The position numbers and the translations under genes were made by a program. Positions 1 to 9,060 of a stretch of 64,000 bases of DNA are shown in pieces. The notes beneath the pieces are model-generated. The model was not told where the DNA came from and did not search any database. It worked only from the letters and a program-made list of their open reading frames with translations. Position 1 is the stretch's first letter. Each line of letters opens with the position of its first letter. This stretch comes from Bacteroidales bacterium. GTDB taxonomy: Bacteria > Bacteroidota > Bacteroidia > Bacteroidales > VadinHA17. Where the stretch lies: contig JADKBK010000004.1 of NCBI GenBank assembly GCA_016715075.1, forward strand, positions 287,633 to 351,632, written 5' to 3'.

Positions 1-804
1 ATAAACTGTACCGGTCCCAGGCCTGCGCGCGGATATTTTGCCAAACCAGCTATCGCGGCTCCCAAGTCTTTACCAATAGTTCTGCTTGTTCATGCTGCAG
101 GAGTAAAGGGATCATGGTGCCGGTCTGAACCAGGAAATGCCCTGAAATATGCAAAAATGGGAGCGCTCTGTTTTGATCTGAATGCGCACGGGATGCTCAA
201 TGGCCAGCCTGATAGTTATTATGAAGATCTTGAATCTGGGGAACTGAAGCTCTATTTTTTGCAGGGATTGACAAACAGGGATGATTTCTATTTCAGAGGT
301 ATGTATCTGCGGCTGATGCGCACAATTGATTTTCTTACTAAACAGCCTGAATGGGATGGAAAAAGAATTCTTGTCATTGGAGAAAGTCAGGGCGGGGGAC
401 AGGCTCTTGCTGCCGCCGGCCTCGACAAAAGAGTAAGTGCAGTGGTGGCCATCGTTCCGGCTATGTGTGACTGGCTGGGGCCTCTGACTGACCATGAAGG
501 AGGCTGGCCTCAACCCCTGAAATCTGATTTGCCACGCGAAGAAGTTCTCCAGACAATACCATACTTTGATGCAGCCAATATTCTTAAACGGTCAAAGGCA
601 ACCCTCTTCGTTGAGATTGGGTTAATAGATATAACATGTCCCCCGGTATCTGTCTACGCAGCTGTTAACCGGGCAAAAGGGAAGAAGCTGATTTACGCAG
701 TACCATACAGGGCACACCACCAGCCTCAGAATTACATGGAGAAAACATGGCAGGAAACAGTTTATAAACCCAGGGAGACTTTTATTAGGGAATATTTAAA
801 ATAA
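1..804 (+). CDS. CE7-type acetyl (xylan) esterase, 5' partial
   Basis: The frame is open from the first base, so the N-terminus lies outside the window; 267 residues remain. It is an alpha/beta hydrolase of the AXE1 / carbohydrate esterase 7 type, which removes acetyl groups from plant oligosaccharides. The nucleophile elbow GESQGG is visible (bases 379-396). The segment with IDITCPP and the late HH pair (bases ~628-720) fit the acid and histidine positions of the family. The internal ATG at 157 is not a credible start because family sequence (LLVHAAG followed by a conserved block) continues upstream of it. It is followed 51 bp later by a GH28 gene on the same strand, which fits deacetylation of pectin ahead of backbone hydrolysis. 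No signal peptide can be judged because the start is missing. Confidence 0.85.
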   Translation: MNCTGPRPARGYFAKPAIAAPKSLPIVLLVHAAGVKGSWCRSEPGNALKYAKMGALCFDLNAHGMLNGQPDSYYEDLESGELKLYFLQGLTNRDDFYFRGMYLRLMRTIDFLTKQPEWDGKRILVIGESQGGGQALAAAGLDKRVSAVVAIVPAMCDWLGPLTDHEGGWPQPLKSDLPREEVLQTIPYFDAANILKRSKATLFVEIGLIDITCPPVSVYAAVNRAKGKKLIYAVPYRAHHQPQNYMEKTWQETVYKPRETFIREYLK

Positions 805-855
805 ATGTTGATCTCTCTGTCAAAAATGAGCTCTTCTTAAACAAGAAATCATAGG

Positions 856-2430
856 ATGAATAAAACCTTCTTTGTTACTGCATTGTTTCTTCTGGTTTTT
901 TCAGAATGCCATTCGCAGATGCATGGGCTCTATGATGTCAAAGACTTTGGTGCCAGTGGAGACAGTATAACTACCGACACAAAAAGCATCCAGTCGGCCA
1001 TTGATAAATGCAACTCCGACGGAGGTGGAACCGTATTGCTAACTCAGGGAAAATACCGTTCAGGGACTCTTTATCTGAAAAGCAATGTCACACTGCACAT
1101 TGATGCAGGAGCTGTCCTGCTTGGGAGTACCAATATCGGAGATTATACAACCGATACTTATAAAATGATGTATAAAAATGAAGCCAGAATGGACCGTTGC
1201 CTGATCTTTGCAAAAGATGCCACTTCGATAGCCATAGAGGGCTTTGGAGAGATTAACGGTCAGGGGTTTCCTGTGAATTTTCCAATTGAAAGGCCTTTGA
1301 TTCTGCGACTGCTGAATTGCAAAAACATACGTCTTGAAAATGTAAAACTTACTAACCCAACAGCATGGACCTCTGCCTGGTTATATTGTTCTGACATCAT
1401 GGTGGAAGGTATTCACATTAGCAGCATGGCCAACTATAATGGCGACGGACTCGATTTTGACGGCTGCCAGAACGTAAGGGTGAGTAATTGTTCCTTCGAC
1501 ACGAGTGATGACGCCATATGTCTTCAAACATCAGAACCGGATATTCCATGCAGGAATGTTGTTATAAATAATTGCATTTTTCACAGTAAATGGGCTGGCA
1601 TTCGCATTGGGCTTTTATCCAGAGGTGATATCGAATCTGTTACGGTAAATAATTGTATATTCAGGGATATTGAGGACTCCGGTTTAAAGATTCAGATGAA
1701 TGAAGGGGCTATGATGAAGAATATGATATTCTCGAATCTGATAATGAAAAATGTCCTACACCCAATATCTATGACCCATTGTCAGCAGAGGGCCTGTGTA
1801 GATGCTCCCGAAGAACTCTTGCCGATGAAAACTATGAAAGGCTTCATATTCGAGAATATCCTGGCAGAATCTGATACTTGCGAAAAGAATTCCGTCATTA
1901 TTATCTCAGGGATGCCTGGAAGCCCTATAGAGGATATCACATTCAGCAACATCCGCATGACAAACAGTGGAGGAGGAACAGCTGAGGATGCTGCCAGGAG
2001 GACGTTAGATGAATTTACTCCGGAGGTTCTTAAGGGTTGGTGGCCTGAAGTTTCTCTGATTGGTACAGTGCCAGCCTATGGTATATATGCACGGCATATT
2101 AAAGGGTTAACAATTAAGGATGTCAGTCTTTTCACAAGCGGGATCGAGTTAAGACCGGCTATTGTTCTGGACGATGTTTCATCTGCTGGTATTTCTGAGG
2201 TGCAGGCAAACGGATATGGAATCTCTGAGTCAGTATTCCGCTTCCAGAATGTGAAGGAGACAACTGTCCGCAACTGTTCCGCCCTCAAACCTGCTGATAT
2301 TTTTATTCAGGCGGAAGGTGCTGAAACTAAAGATATTTCTATTTCCCGGAATAATTACTATCCGGGTAAAAGAGCATTTACCCTTATCCGCAATGTGTCT
2401 GGTAAGACTGTTAAGAAAGTTCGTTTTTAA
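856..2430 (+). CDS. GH28-family beta-helix glycoside hydrolase (polygalacturonase-like), secreted
   Basis: 524 residues with a clear signal peptide (about residues 1-20, hydrophobic core then HSQ). The start of the mature protein, VKDFGASGD, is the typical opening of GH28 and related beta-helix proteins. Recognisable catalytic region: NGDGLDFDG with D197 and D200/D202, then TSDDAICL with D218-D219, then GIRIG and GLKIQ in place of the classical GHG and RIK motifs. The family hydrolyses alpha-galacturonosyl or related linkages in pectin by inversion, using paired aspartates. The lack of the GHG motif argues for exo-, rhamnogalacturonan- or another non-homogalacturonan specificity rather than classical endo-polygalacturonase; that part is inference. 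It converges with the enolase-superfamily gene four bases downstream. Confidence 0.88.
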   Translation: MNKTFFVTALFLLVFSECHSQMHGLYDVKDFGASGDSITTDTKSIQSAIDKCNSDGGGTVLLTQGKYRSGTLYLKSNVTLHIDAGAVLLGSTNIGDYTTDTYKMMYKNEARMDRCLIFAKDATSIAIEGFGEINGQGFPVNFPIERPLILRLLNCKNIRLENVKLTNPTAWTSAWLYCSDIMVEGIHISSMANYNGDGLDFDGCQNVRVSNCSFDTSDDAICLQTSEPDIPCRNVVINNCIFHSKWAGIRIGLLSRGDIESVTVNNCIFRDIEDSGLKIQMNEGAMMKNMIFSNLIMKNVLHPISMTHCQQRACVDAPEELLPMKTMKGFIFENILAESDTCEKNSVIIISGMPGSPIEDITFSNIRMTNSGGGTAEDAARRTLDEFTPEVLKGWWPEVSLIGTVPAYGIYARHIKGLTIKDVSLFTSGIELRPAIVLDDVSSAGISEVQANGYGISESVFRFQNVKETTVRNCSALKPADIFIQAEGAETKDISISRNNYYPGKRAFTLIRNVSGKTVKKVRF

Positions 2431-2434
2431 TTAC

Positions 2435-3922
2435 CTAACTCCACAATCTGTCGTGCGAACGTTTATCATTCCATTCAGGTGTGGGCTCAAAAAATCCTTT
2501 ATCTCTCGGACTCAGGTGTTGTTTCACAACCTCTTCATTCAGCTCAATACCCAGACCAGGGGAATCAAGGGGCACATTTGCAAATCCTTTGGTGATCATG
2601 GGAAGGCTGCCGGTCATTTTTACCAGGCTTTCCCACCATGGCAGGTCGACGCTGTGGTGCTCGAGAGCCAGGAAATTCTGAGTTGCAGCCGCGCAATGAA
2701 CATTAGCCATAAATGAGACAGGTGTTCCTGCCTGATGCATTGCCATGGCAACGCCATGCTCTTCCGCATAATCACCAAGTCTCTTTGTCTCAAGCAGTCC
2801 ACCCGAGGTTGACAGATCAGGATGAATAATATCCACTGCATGTATATCAATAAGCGGCTTGAAACCGTTTAGCAGGTAAATGTCCTCACCTGTACAGCAG
2901 GGAGTTTCAAGAGCATCAGATATTGTTTTCCACTGATCGGTATATTCCCACGAGACTATGTCTTCCATCCATGCCAGCCTGTACTTCTCAAGAGCTTTAC
3001 CCAGGCGTATGCCATTGTTGAGGTCAAAATGGCCGAAATGATCGGTTGAGATCGGAATTTCATATCCGACCATATCACGTACATGTTCTACAATTTTTGC
3101 CAGCTCTTCAAGACCTTTTTCTGTGATCTGAACCTGTGTAAATGGGTGTTTAGTGTTTCCGTATGACATGTAATCTTTAAGATCATACTGTCCACGTGCT
3201 CCATCCCATGTTTTTGCATTGACCAGAGTGCCAGGAATTGCCCTGAGCTCCTCGAGCGAGACATCCATTTTAAGCCAGGAATAGCCCTGCTCTTCAGACC
3301 TGTATCTGATGAGCTTCATCTGTTCTACTGGATCATCATGCGACGGGGTATCTGCATACATTCTTACTTTGTCGCGATATCTTCCTCCGAGGAGCTGCCA
3401 TGCAGGAACACCGTAGGCTTTACCGCAGAGGTCCCATAAAGCCATTTCAACTCCGCAGACACCGCCACCCTGACGTCCATGAAACCCATACTGCTTTATG
3501 ATCCTGAAGATCATCTCGACATTGCATGGATTAAGTCCAAGGATTCTGCTCTTAAGCATCAGAGCGTACCTGGGATCGGCACCGTCTCTTACTTCTCCCA
3601 GTCCATATATACCCTGATTAGTATCAATACGGATAATAGCTGTACCTCCAAGTACTGATGTTAAGGCATAACGAATATCAGTGATCTTAAGGTCTGAAGG
3701 ATTCGAAGCCCTTGATACTTTTGAGGTGGTCTGAGCTATTGTATCTTCCAATGACAGATGCATCATGCCACCTAAGGCGATCCCTCCCAGAGCAGCCTTC
3801 TTCAGAAAATTACGTCTGCCATTGCCGGTTGAAGGATTATCAATCTCATCTCTGACAGCTTCTGCTTCGGCTGCTTCCTGCTTTCTGTTTTTTTCAGCGA
3901 TCTGCTGTATGATACTTTTCAT
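2435..3922 (-). CDS. Tat-exported enolase-superfamily (MR/MLE) sugar-acid dehydratase-like protein
   Basis: 495 residues of the mandelate racemase / muconate lactonizing enzyme class. The N-terminus has a twin-arginine motif (RRNFLKKAALGG, about residues 37-48) after a charged n-region, so export of the folded protein is predicted. Metal-ligand segments are visible in order: STDHFGHF (Asp), WMEDIV (Glu) and GEDIY (Glu). A late MAMHQAG histidine would be the catalytic base, and the LKMD segment takes the KxK position. Sugar-acid dehydratases of this fold (galactonate, mannonate or rhamnonate dehydratases) remove water from aldonic acids to give 2-keto-3-deoxy acids; which acid is used here cannot be told. 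The downstream RraA-like gene on the same strand ends up 50 bp away and is also exported. Periplasmic localisation is unusual for this class. Confidence 0.85.
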   Translation of the reverse strand: MKSIIQQIAEKNRKQEAAEAEAVRDEIDNPSTGNGRRNFLKKAALGGIALGGMMHLSLEDTIAQTTSKVSRASNPSDLKITDIRYALTSVLGGTAIIRIDTNQGIYGLGEVRDGADPRYALMLKSRILGLNPCNVEMIFRIIKQYGFHGRQGGGVCGVEMALWDLCGKAYGVPAWQLLGGRYRDKVRMYADTPSHDDPVEQMKLIRYRSEEQGYSWLKMDVSLEELRAIPGTLVNAKTWDGARGQYDLKDYMSYGNTKHPFTQVQITEKGLEELAKIVEHVRDMVGYEIPISTDHFGHFDLNNGIRLGKALEKYRLAWMEDIVSWEYTDQWKTISDALETPCCTGEDIYLLNGFKPLIDIHAVDIIHPDLSTSGGLLETKRLGDYAEEHGVAMAMHQAGTPVSFMANVHCAAATQNFLALEHHSVDLPWWESLVKMTGSLPMITKGFANVPLDSPGLGIELNEEVVKQHLSPRDKGFFEPTPEWNDKRSHDRLWS

Positions 3923-3972
3923 AAAAGCTTTATTATATAAGGTAATTAAATAGTTGTACTCGTACGAACCGG

Positions 3973-4905
3973 TTACCAGTTCCTGTCTTTGAAATATTCA
4001 TCAAGCTCTTTTTGTGTCATCGGTAATTTACCAGGATATGTACTCAGCCAGTTCATGAAGTCCTTCTTGATCTCGTCTGTCCATTCGCTGTCGATTTGTC
4101 CGGCAAGGTATTTCTTTTCTTTCAGGCGCAGGTGTCCGAATTCATCCCTTAAGGCTGTAACCTCAGAGGTGATTACAAGCTCTTCCGCAAGGTATGCAGG
4201 AATGAATATTACCCCGTATTTTTTTGCCAGTACAACATCACCCGGAAGTACGATAGCCCGTCCAATGCGGATCGGAGTATTAATTGATGTAAGCATCATC
4301 TGGTAGATATATGAAGGATCGGCACCTTTTACCCAGCCATTGAATCCTTCAATCTCTGTTAATCCCTCCTGGTCCCTTACACCTCCGTAAAAAATCACTC
4401 CCCGCTGACCCCTTGTATAAATTGAATTTCCAAGATTGTCGCCTATCAGTGTACCATCAGCTATTTTACCATATCCGTCAGCTACATAAACATCACCCGG
4501 AACCAGAACATCTATAGGCCATGAATTGGTACCTCCCTTTTGGGACCGGTTTTCTTTCTTCCCCTGTTCTTTCACATATTTCTCAAGATCTGGTCTGAGA
4601 GGCATGTATTGAGCAGTTACAACGCGTCCAGTCATTGCCTCTTCAGGGTGAATAATCGTCCAATCGCCCTCAAACTGATTGTTAAATCCCTTATTGCGCA
4701 ATACTCCCCATGCCTCTTCAAGTGATATATTCTTTAGTCTTTCAAGCACGGCATCAGATACCTTTGGCCTTCCGTCAGGGAAACGTTCACCTTTCCATTC
4801 AGGGGTGAGCGCTTTAATATATTCAGGTGATGAACCTACATTCTGACCAAAGGTTAAAAGGCATACCATCATAAAGGTTGCCATCAGGATTAGTTTCTTA
4901 TTCAT
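3973..4905 (-). CDS. Exported RraA-like protein (HMG/CHA aldolase fold)
   Basis: 310 residues with an N-terminal signal peptide (hydrophobic residues 4-20, ending TFGQ). The core carries the RraA / 4-hydroxy-4-methyl-2-oxoglutarate aldolase signature: GDNLGNSIYTRG followed by GGVRDQEG, where the Arg-Asp pair binds substrate and divalent metal in aldolase members. A PGDVVLAKKYG block follows. The protein is longer than the usual ~200-residue RraA because of N- and C-terminal extensions typical of Bacteroidota members. Family members cleave pyruvate from 4-hydroxy-2-oxo acids. Placed directly upstream of an exported sugar-acid dehydratase, a sequential dehydration and aldol step outside the cytoplasm is a reasonable inference, not a demonstration. 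RraA-like members without enzymatic activity are known, so a non-catalytic role remains possible. Confidence 0.82.
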   Translation of the reverse strand: MNKKLILMATFMMVCLLTFGQNVGSSPEYIKALTPEWKGERFPDGRPKVSDAVLERLKNISLEEAWGVLRNKGFNNQFEGDWTIIHPEEAMTGRVVTAQYMPLRPDLEKYVKEQGKKENRSQKGGTNSWPIDVLVPGDVYVADGYGKIADGTLIGDNLGNSIYTRGQRGVIFYGGVRDQEGLTEIEGFNGWVKGADPSYIYQMMLTSINTPIRIGRAIVLPGDVVLAKKYGVIFIPAYLAEELVITSEVTALRDEFGHLRLKEKKYLAGQIDSEWTDEIKKDFMNWLSTYPGKLPMTQKELDEYFKDRNW

Positions 4906-4969
4906 GGTTTAAAAGTTTTAAATGTTCGTAAATATATCTCTTTCAGTTGATATTAGATTTTCAAAGTTG

Positions 4970-5230
4970 TTAAATATTATTAAAAGCGAACTCTGTTTTG
5001 TTAATATTTAATTTATTGTACCAGCGACGATAATCTTCGAGTTTGAAAGGCGCTGTACCATTGAGGTAATGATTTGTATGCTTAACATTTCCGGTTGAAT
5101 ACTCTATTAGCCACATGGTTTGCTTATCACTTTCATGAATATTTCCGATAACGGTTTTTCCATTTGCTGACACGGCAAAGAAGGACCGGATACTTCCGGT
5201 GATTGTTTTATGGGTTAAACTTAATATCCT
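4970..5230 (-). pseudogene. Unrecognised short open frame, possible gene remnant
   Basis: An open minus-strand frame lies between the beta-helix gene and the RraA-like gene. The only candidate start is a GTG at 5173 (67 codons), but the frame is open 19 codons further upstream without an ATG and overlaps the 3' end of the preceding gene. The peptide has a beta-propeller-like flavour (SANGKTVIGNIHE, then MWLIEYSTG) and may be the C-terminal blade of a lost propeller enzyme. I do not recognise it, and it may simply be a chance frame. Confidence 0.25.
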
Positions 5231-6584
5231 TTACGAAGCTGTTTGTTCTGATATCTGCATCACTCATTCCTGTAATGATTTTGCCTCCTGCGCTGCACTT
5301 ATCGAATACGATATCCTCAACCATATTGTCAGGTGAATAGCCTGTGATAATAAATGGCTTGGTATTATTCTCCCATTGAACATTCTTCATCCGTACACCT
5401 TTAATATGCCCTGGCGGATCAGCACCATATAAAGTTCCGTCAGTTACAATTAATTCAAGATTTTTAAATTCGACCTGTTCTTCCACTCTGATATCCTCAA
5501 AGAAGATATTCCTGACAATTGCAGGTCCGTCGCAAACTATGCTAAAGGCTGCATGTCCCTTCGTTTTGCCGTCTCCCCGGGCATAAAGGATATCACAGTT
5601 CTTTACGAAAATATTCTCTACCGGGCCGCCGTTGAGTTCAAAACCAATTGTAATGCCATCGCTGCATGCCCATCCCACCATTACGCAGTTTGATATAAAA
5701 ACAGAGTCAACCCGTAAATTGATATCGCCCGATTTAATAGCGACACAATCATCGCGGCAGCGCATGAAACAATCATCGATTATAAAATTAGTGCAGGAAA
5801 CAGGATTAATACCATCAACCGAATAAATGGCTTCATAGCTGAAGACCTTAACATTACGGTAGCCTGAGTTATGACAGTCCGTTAAGGTATTCGACCATCC
5901 CCTGGTATTCCGTATGAATATTCCCTCCACATTAAAATTGGTACAACCTGTTATCTCAACCTTTCCCTGTAATATTCCGCGCCCGGCAATTGTAATATTC
6001 TTAAGATTCTTACCGAAGATATCTGCATTTACAATTGCCCCGCCTGCAATATATAAAGTCATATTATTTACTAAATAGATCCTTCCGGGGTTGTGAACTC
6101 CAGGACCATAATAAATGACACCCGGATCACCCTTTTTCCGTGGATTTACTTCAAGCGGATTAGCAAAAATCGCAAGATGAGGCAGGTTGTTTATCTCAAT
6201 ATAAAGCTTCTGAGGACCGCTAATAGTGAATCTGATTTCCTGACCATTTATTGTTGCTTTTATATTGCGGTTTTTAGGCCGGATATTGATTTTCTCAATA
6301 TTCACATTTGCCCTGATTACTATAGTTATCAGGCCCGAACAGGAGAAGCTGGCAACATTAAGGTCCTCCATCTCCCGGCTGCCATAGAGATCATACTCGA
6401 AACTGGCATATTTGCTTCCTATTCGTTCCACCCATACCTCCTGATTATCAGCCGATACAGTGAAATCGGGGCTTGTTTTAAGTCCCGGGGGAGCAGGATA
6501 AATAACTGTTTCACCCAAAGCGTCGGTGAAAAACTGAGTCAGTAAAAAGATGACTGAGAAGATATTGAATGTAAAAGATCTCAT
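5208..6584 (-). CDS. Secreted GH28/GH49-type parallel beta-helix glycoside hydrolase
   Basis: 458 residues with a signal peptide (about residues 1-24). The N-terminal beta-sandwich-like segment is followed by GVIYYGPGVH and LYIAGGAIV, the usual entry into the beta-helix of Bacteroidota GH28/GH49-like enzymes. Catalytic-site candidates are VDGINP (D257), CRDDCVAIKSGD (paired aspartates), and CSDGITIGFE. A late stretch, ARGDGKTKGHAAF, lies near the end of the helix. The family hydrolyses glycosidic bonds in pectin- or dextran-like chains; sequence inspection does not separate the two. It is the second beta-helix hydrolase in this block and is followed on the same strand by RraA-like and dehydratase genes, and preceded by a KdgF-like cupin 16 bp upstream, supporting a joint uronate-containing substrate. 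Confidence 0.8.
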   Translation of the reverse strand: MRSFTFNIFSVIFLLTQFFTDALGETVIYPAPPGLKTSPDFTVSADNQEVWVERIGSKYASFEYDLYGSREMEDLNVASFSCSGLITIVIRANVNIEKINIRPKNRNIKATINGQEIRFTISGPQKLYIEINNLPHLAIFANPLEVNPRKKGDPGVIYYGPGVHNPGRIYLVNNMTLYIAGGAIVNADIFGKNLKNITIAGRGILQGKVEITGCTNFNVEGIFIRNTRGWSNTLTDCHNSGYRNVKVFSYEAIYSVDGINPVSCTNFIIDDCFMRCRDDCVAIKSGDINLRVDSVFISNCVMVGWACSDGITIGFELNGGPVENIFVKNCDILYARGDGKTKGHAAFSIVCDGPAIVRNIFFEDIRVEEQVEFKNLELIVTDGTLYGADPPGHIKGVRMKNVQWENNTKPFIITGYSPDNMVEDIVFDKCSAGGKIITGMSDADIRTNSFVKDIKFNP

Positions 6585-6600
6585 AAGTTCATTTATTAGT

Positions 6601-6933
6601 TTACAGAAAATCCTGCCTTAATGGGTTGAAACTGTCAACAAGTCTTACATGGCTGGTCAGAGTCTGAATCGCATGTGGAATGCCTGGAGGGATTATCATC
6701 AGATCACCTCTGGAGAGATGATGTTCTTCTGTTCCTTTTAAGAAAAGCAATTCACCCTCCGCAACGTAGGTAATTTGTTCATGGGGATGTGAGTGAAAAG
6801 GATCAGGATATTTCATTGGCCCATCGTTAAAGTCGAATACAACAACCATCAGATTTTCGAGATGTGCTATTGTCCTGTCCCGTCCGGGAGAAATATTCTC
6901 ACTGAAAATGTGACTCTCTTTTTCCTGTGTCAT
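6601..6933 (-). CDS. KdgF-like small cupin
   Basis: 110-residue single-domain cupin. The first cupin motif is PFHSHPHEQITYVAEGE (metal-binding His-x-His, Glu), and the second is PPGIPHAI with the fourth ligand His. Length and motif pattern match the KdgF group, which converts 4,5-unsaturated monouronates released from pectin or alginate to the linear keto form. Its position between a polysaccharide lyase gene and a beta-helix hydrolase fits exactly that role: lyases make unsaturated uronates. No signal peptide, so it acts in the cytoplasm. Alternative: another small sugar-binding cupin without catalytic function. The start ATG is 32 bp downstream of the lyase stop, consistent with one transcript. 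Confidence 0.75.
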   Translation of the reverse strand: MTQEKESHIFSENISPGRDRTIAHLENLMVVVFDFNDGPMKYPDPFHSHPHEQITYVAEGELLFLKGTEEHHLSRGDLMIIPPGIPHAIQTLTSHVRLVDSFNPLRQDFL

Positions 6934-6965
6934 AAATCTGTAATCAGCTTAAGTATGAGAAGTCG

Positions 6966-8939
6966 TTATTTTACTGACGGAGAGAAAGTAACACTCTGCC
7001 CACCCTTTAAGCCAGGGTTTATGAATTCCAGTTTAACACGGGTCACTCCTTCCGGCCAGTAGCGTTTTAATGCCCTGTCAGTGACTTTGATGAACTCAGT
7101 TACGACCTTAACTGTTTTGAAATTATATTTCATGTCAAGGGCAAAACCATTTCCCGTGAACCTTAGCAGCCCTGGTTTTACCTCAGTTACTTTACAATAA
7201 GTGATGAGATTTGAACTGGTACCTGATTTGTTTTGTCCGGTTAGTTCAAACTTATCGCTTATTACAAAGCTCCTGCCCCTGTTGAGAGTGTAGGTGCGGA
7301 CCCAACTTTTTAACATGGCGTCAGCTGTATAAGCCCCTGCAATATCTGTGGAGAGGGTTACAGTTTTTGAATTTGAGGTGAAAATTGAATTTCGGGCTTT
7401 AAAATTCTTACCTTCTTTCTGATCCATACCATTAATGACAGGGAGGTTATGATATCCCGACTGCATGGTCCATATTTCATAGCGTCTGGGACTGAATGTT
7501 TTTGCATTATACTCTTCACGACCAAGATCAATCAGTCATGGTTCGCCATTATAATACATAACGCATGTACCAACATCATTATGGTTGTGGCTTTCATCAT
7601 TAAAGCCTCCCTTTGCTCCGAAAAAGAATCCTTCGAAACTGCCTTCCTTGTCCCTGGCTCCGCCAACTTCTGTATCGGGTAACCAGAAATCAGCTACAAG
7701 TGCCTCTTTTGCAGGTGCATTTTTTAATTCATCCATAAGGGTAAGACTCTTAAGCTGATCACAGATCTTCCCTTCAGGGCTGTGGTCTCCTGATTTCCCA
7801 AGCTTGTACAGGTAGGAACCAAATTCCTGCATAGTGGGATCATTTATCGCTTTGCCATACCTGTAGACTGCCGATGCATCGCCCATAGTTGTGGCATCCG
7901 CATCTGCAAAATTTATAAAATATGGTGCATGAATATTTACCTTATAAAAATATTTGGCTATATTCTGAATAAGAGGATCATTAAATACATCAAATTTACC
8001 TCCGGTAGCATCTTTCAGAACTTCCAGACTCTCATAAAGAAGAGCTCCGGCAGCTCCCCAGTATGAAGGCCCTTCATCACAGCCGCCGTCGTCTGAATAT
8101 CCGTTCAGGAATTTGTCGAGAGATTTTATTATTTTTTCCACCTCTGCCACCTTTTTAGAAGGGTCAGTTTCTATGAGAAGGAAACAGTTCAGCATGTTAT
8201 AGTTTATCCATGGATTCCAGTTATTGGGACGACCTCCGTTAAATCCCATATACCAGAAATCATTTCTGGTAAAATACGGTATGAGTGCTTTATTCGTTAT
8301 TTCCTGCTTCAGTCTGGATGAAATCAGCGGATGAATCTTATCAAATTCCTCATGAAAAAGATACCAGGTCCATGAGAGATCACTGGCTATTTCACCCACC
8401 CCAAGATCAACAAAGGGTTCATTAATATCCGGAAGTCCGGCCCCTGCCTTCTGCGAGCCGAGATGTGCTGACCAACCCCACCAGGTCTGTTCACTGAAGT
8501 ACCAGACAGCATTGATAATCTGATCCATGAACCTCCCTTTACCCTCTGCCAGTTCTCCCATTACAAGCGAGTTCAATGCATCACTGCAGGCTGCATAGAC
8601 CTCCTGGTGCCGGGCTCCGGAACGGATGAATTCGAGATAGTCAGTTGCTTTTACAACAGGCCAGTCATACTTGAGATAACTCTCCGCCTTTCTTATATAT
8701 TCCTCTCTTATCCCTGCAGGCAATTGCTGCCAGAATACCCTGTTTTTATAATCAGGAAGTTTTACCCAGGAGTTGTCAGTTGCCAGAACTTTTGATAGCT
8801 TAATGGCTTTTGCCTCACCGGCAAGAATGTTCCTCTCTTTTGGCTTAAGTTCAGCTGAAGTTACGCTGCAGTTTAATAGAAATGCCACCGCCACAAAAGA
8901 TGTGGTGATAAATTTAACAGCCCAGGATTGCAGATGCAT
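6966..8939 (-). pseudogene. Heparinase II/III-family polysaccharide lyase with one in-frame TGA
   Basis: A single reading frame of 658 codons is interrupted once, at 7536-7538, by TGA. Upstream part (467 residues): signal peptide, then an alpha/alpha-toroid with NNWNPWINYN and YSDDGGCDEGPSYWG, which carry the Asn/His/Tyr-type catalytic region of alginate- and heparin-type lyases. Then SHNHNDVGTCVMYYNGEP. After the stop the same frame continues LIDLGREEYNAKTF and MQSGYHNLPVING, exactly the expected start of the C-terminal beta-sandwich. The residue at the TGA is normally hydrophobic or Trp, so TGG-to-TGA is the simplest change. Without readthrough the product loses about 190 residues and the sheet domain. 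Substrate is likely a uronate-containing glycan, given the neighbours. Either a recent nonsense mutation or a base-call error. Confidence 0.8.
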
Positions 8940-9060
8940 AATTTGAAAAGTTTGTGAAGGTTTAAAATTAGTTTATATCCCGGTAATTATCTTTTATCAT
9001 ATATTTGATACAAGATGGGATTTAAATCTCAAATTTAGTCTAAATCCATTATATGCCACA

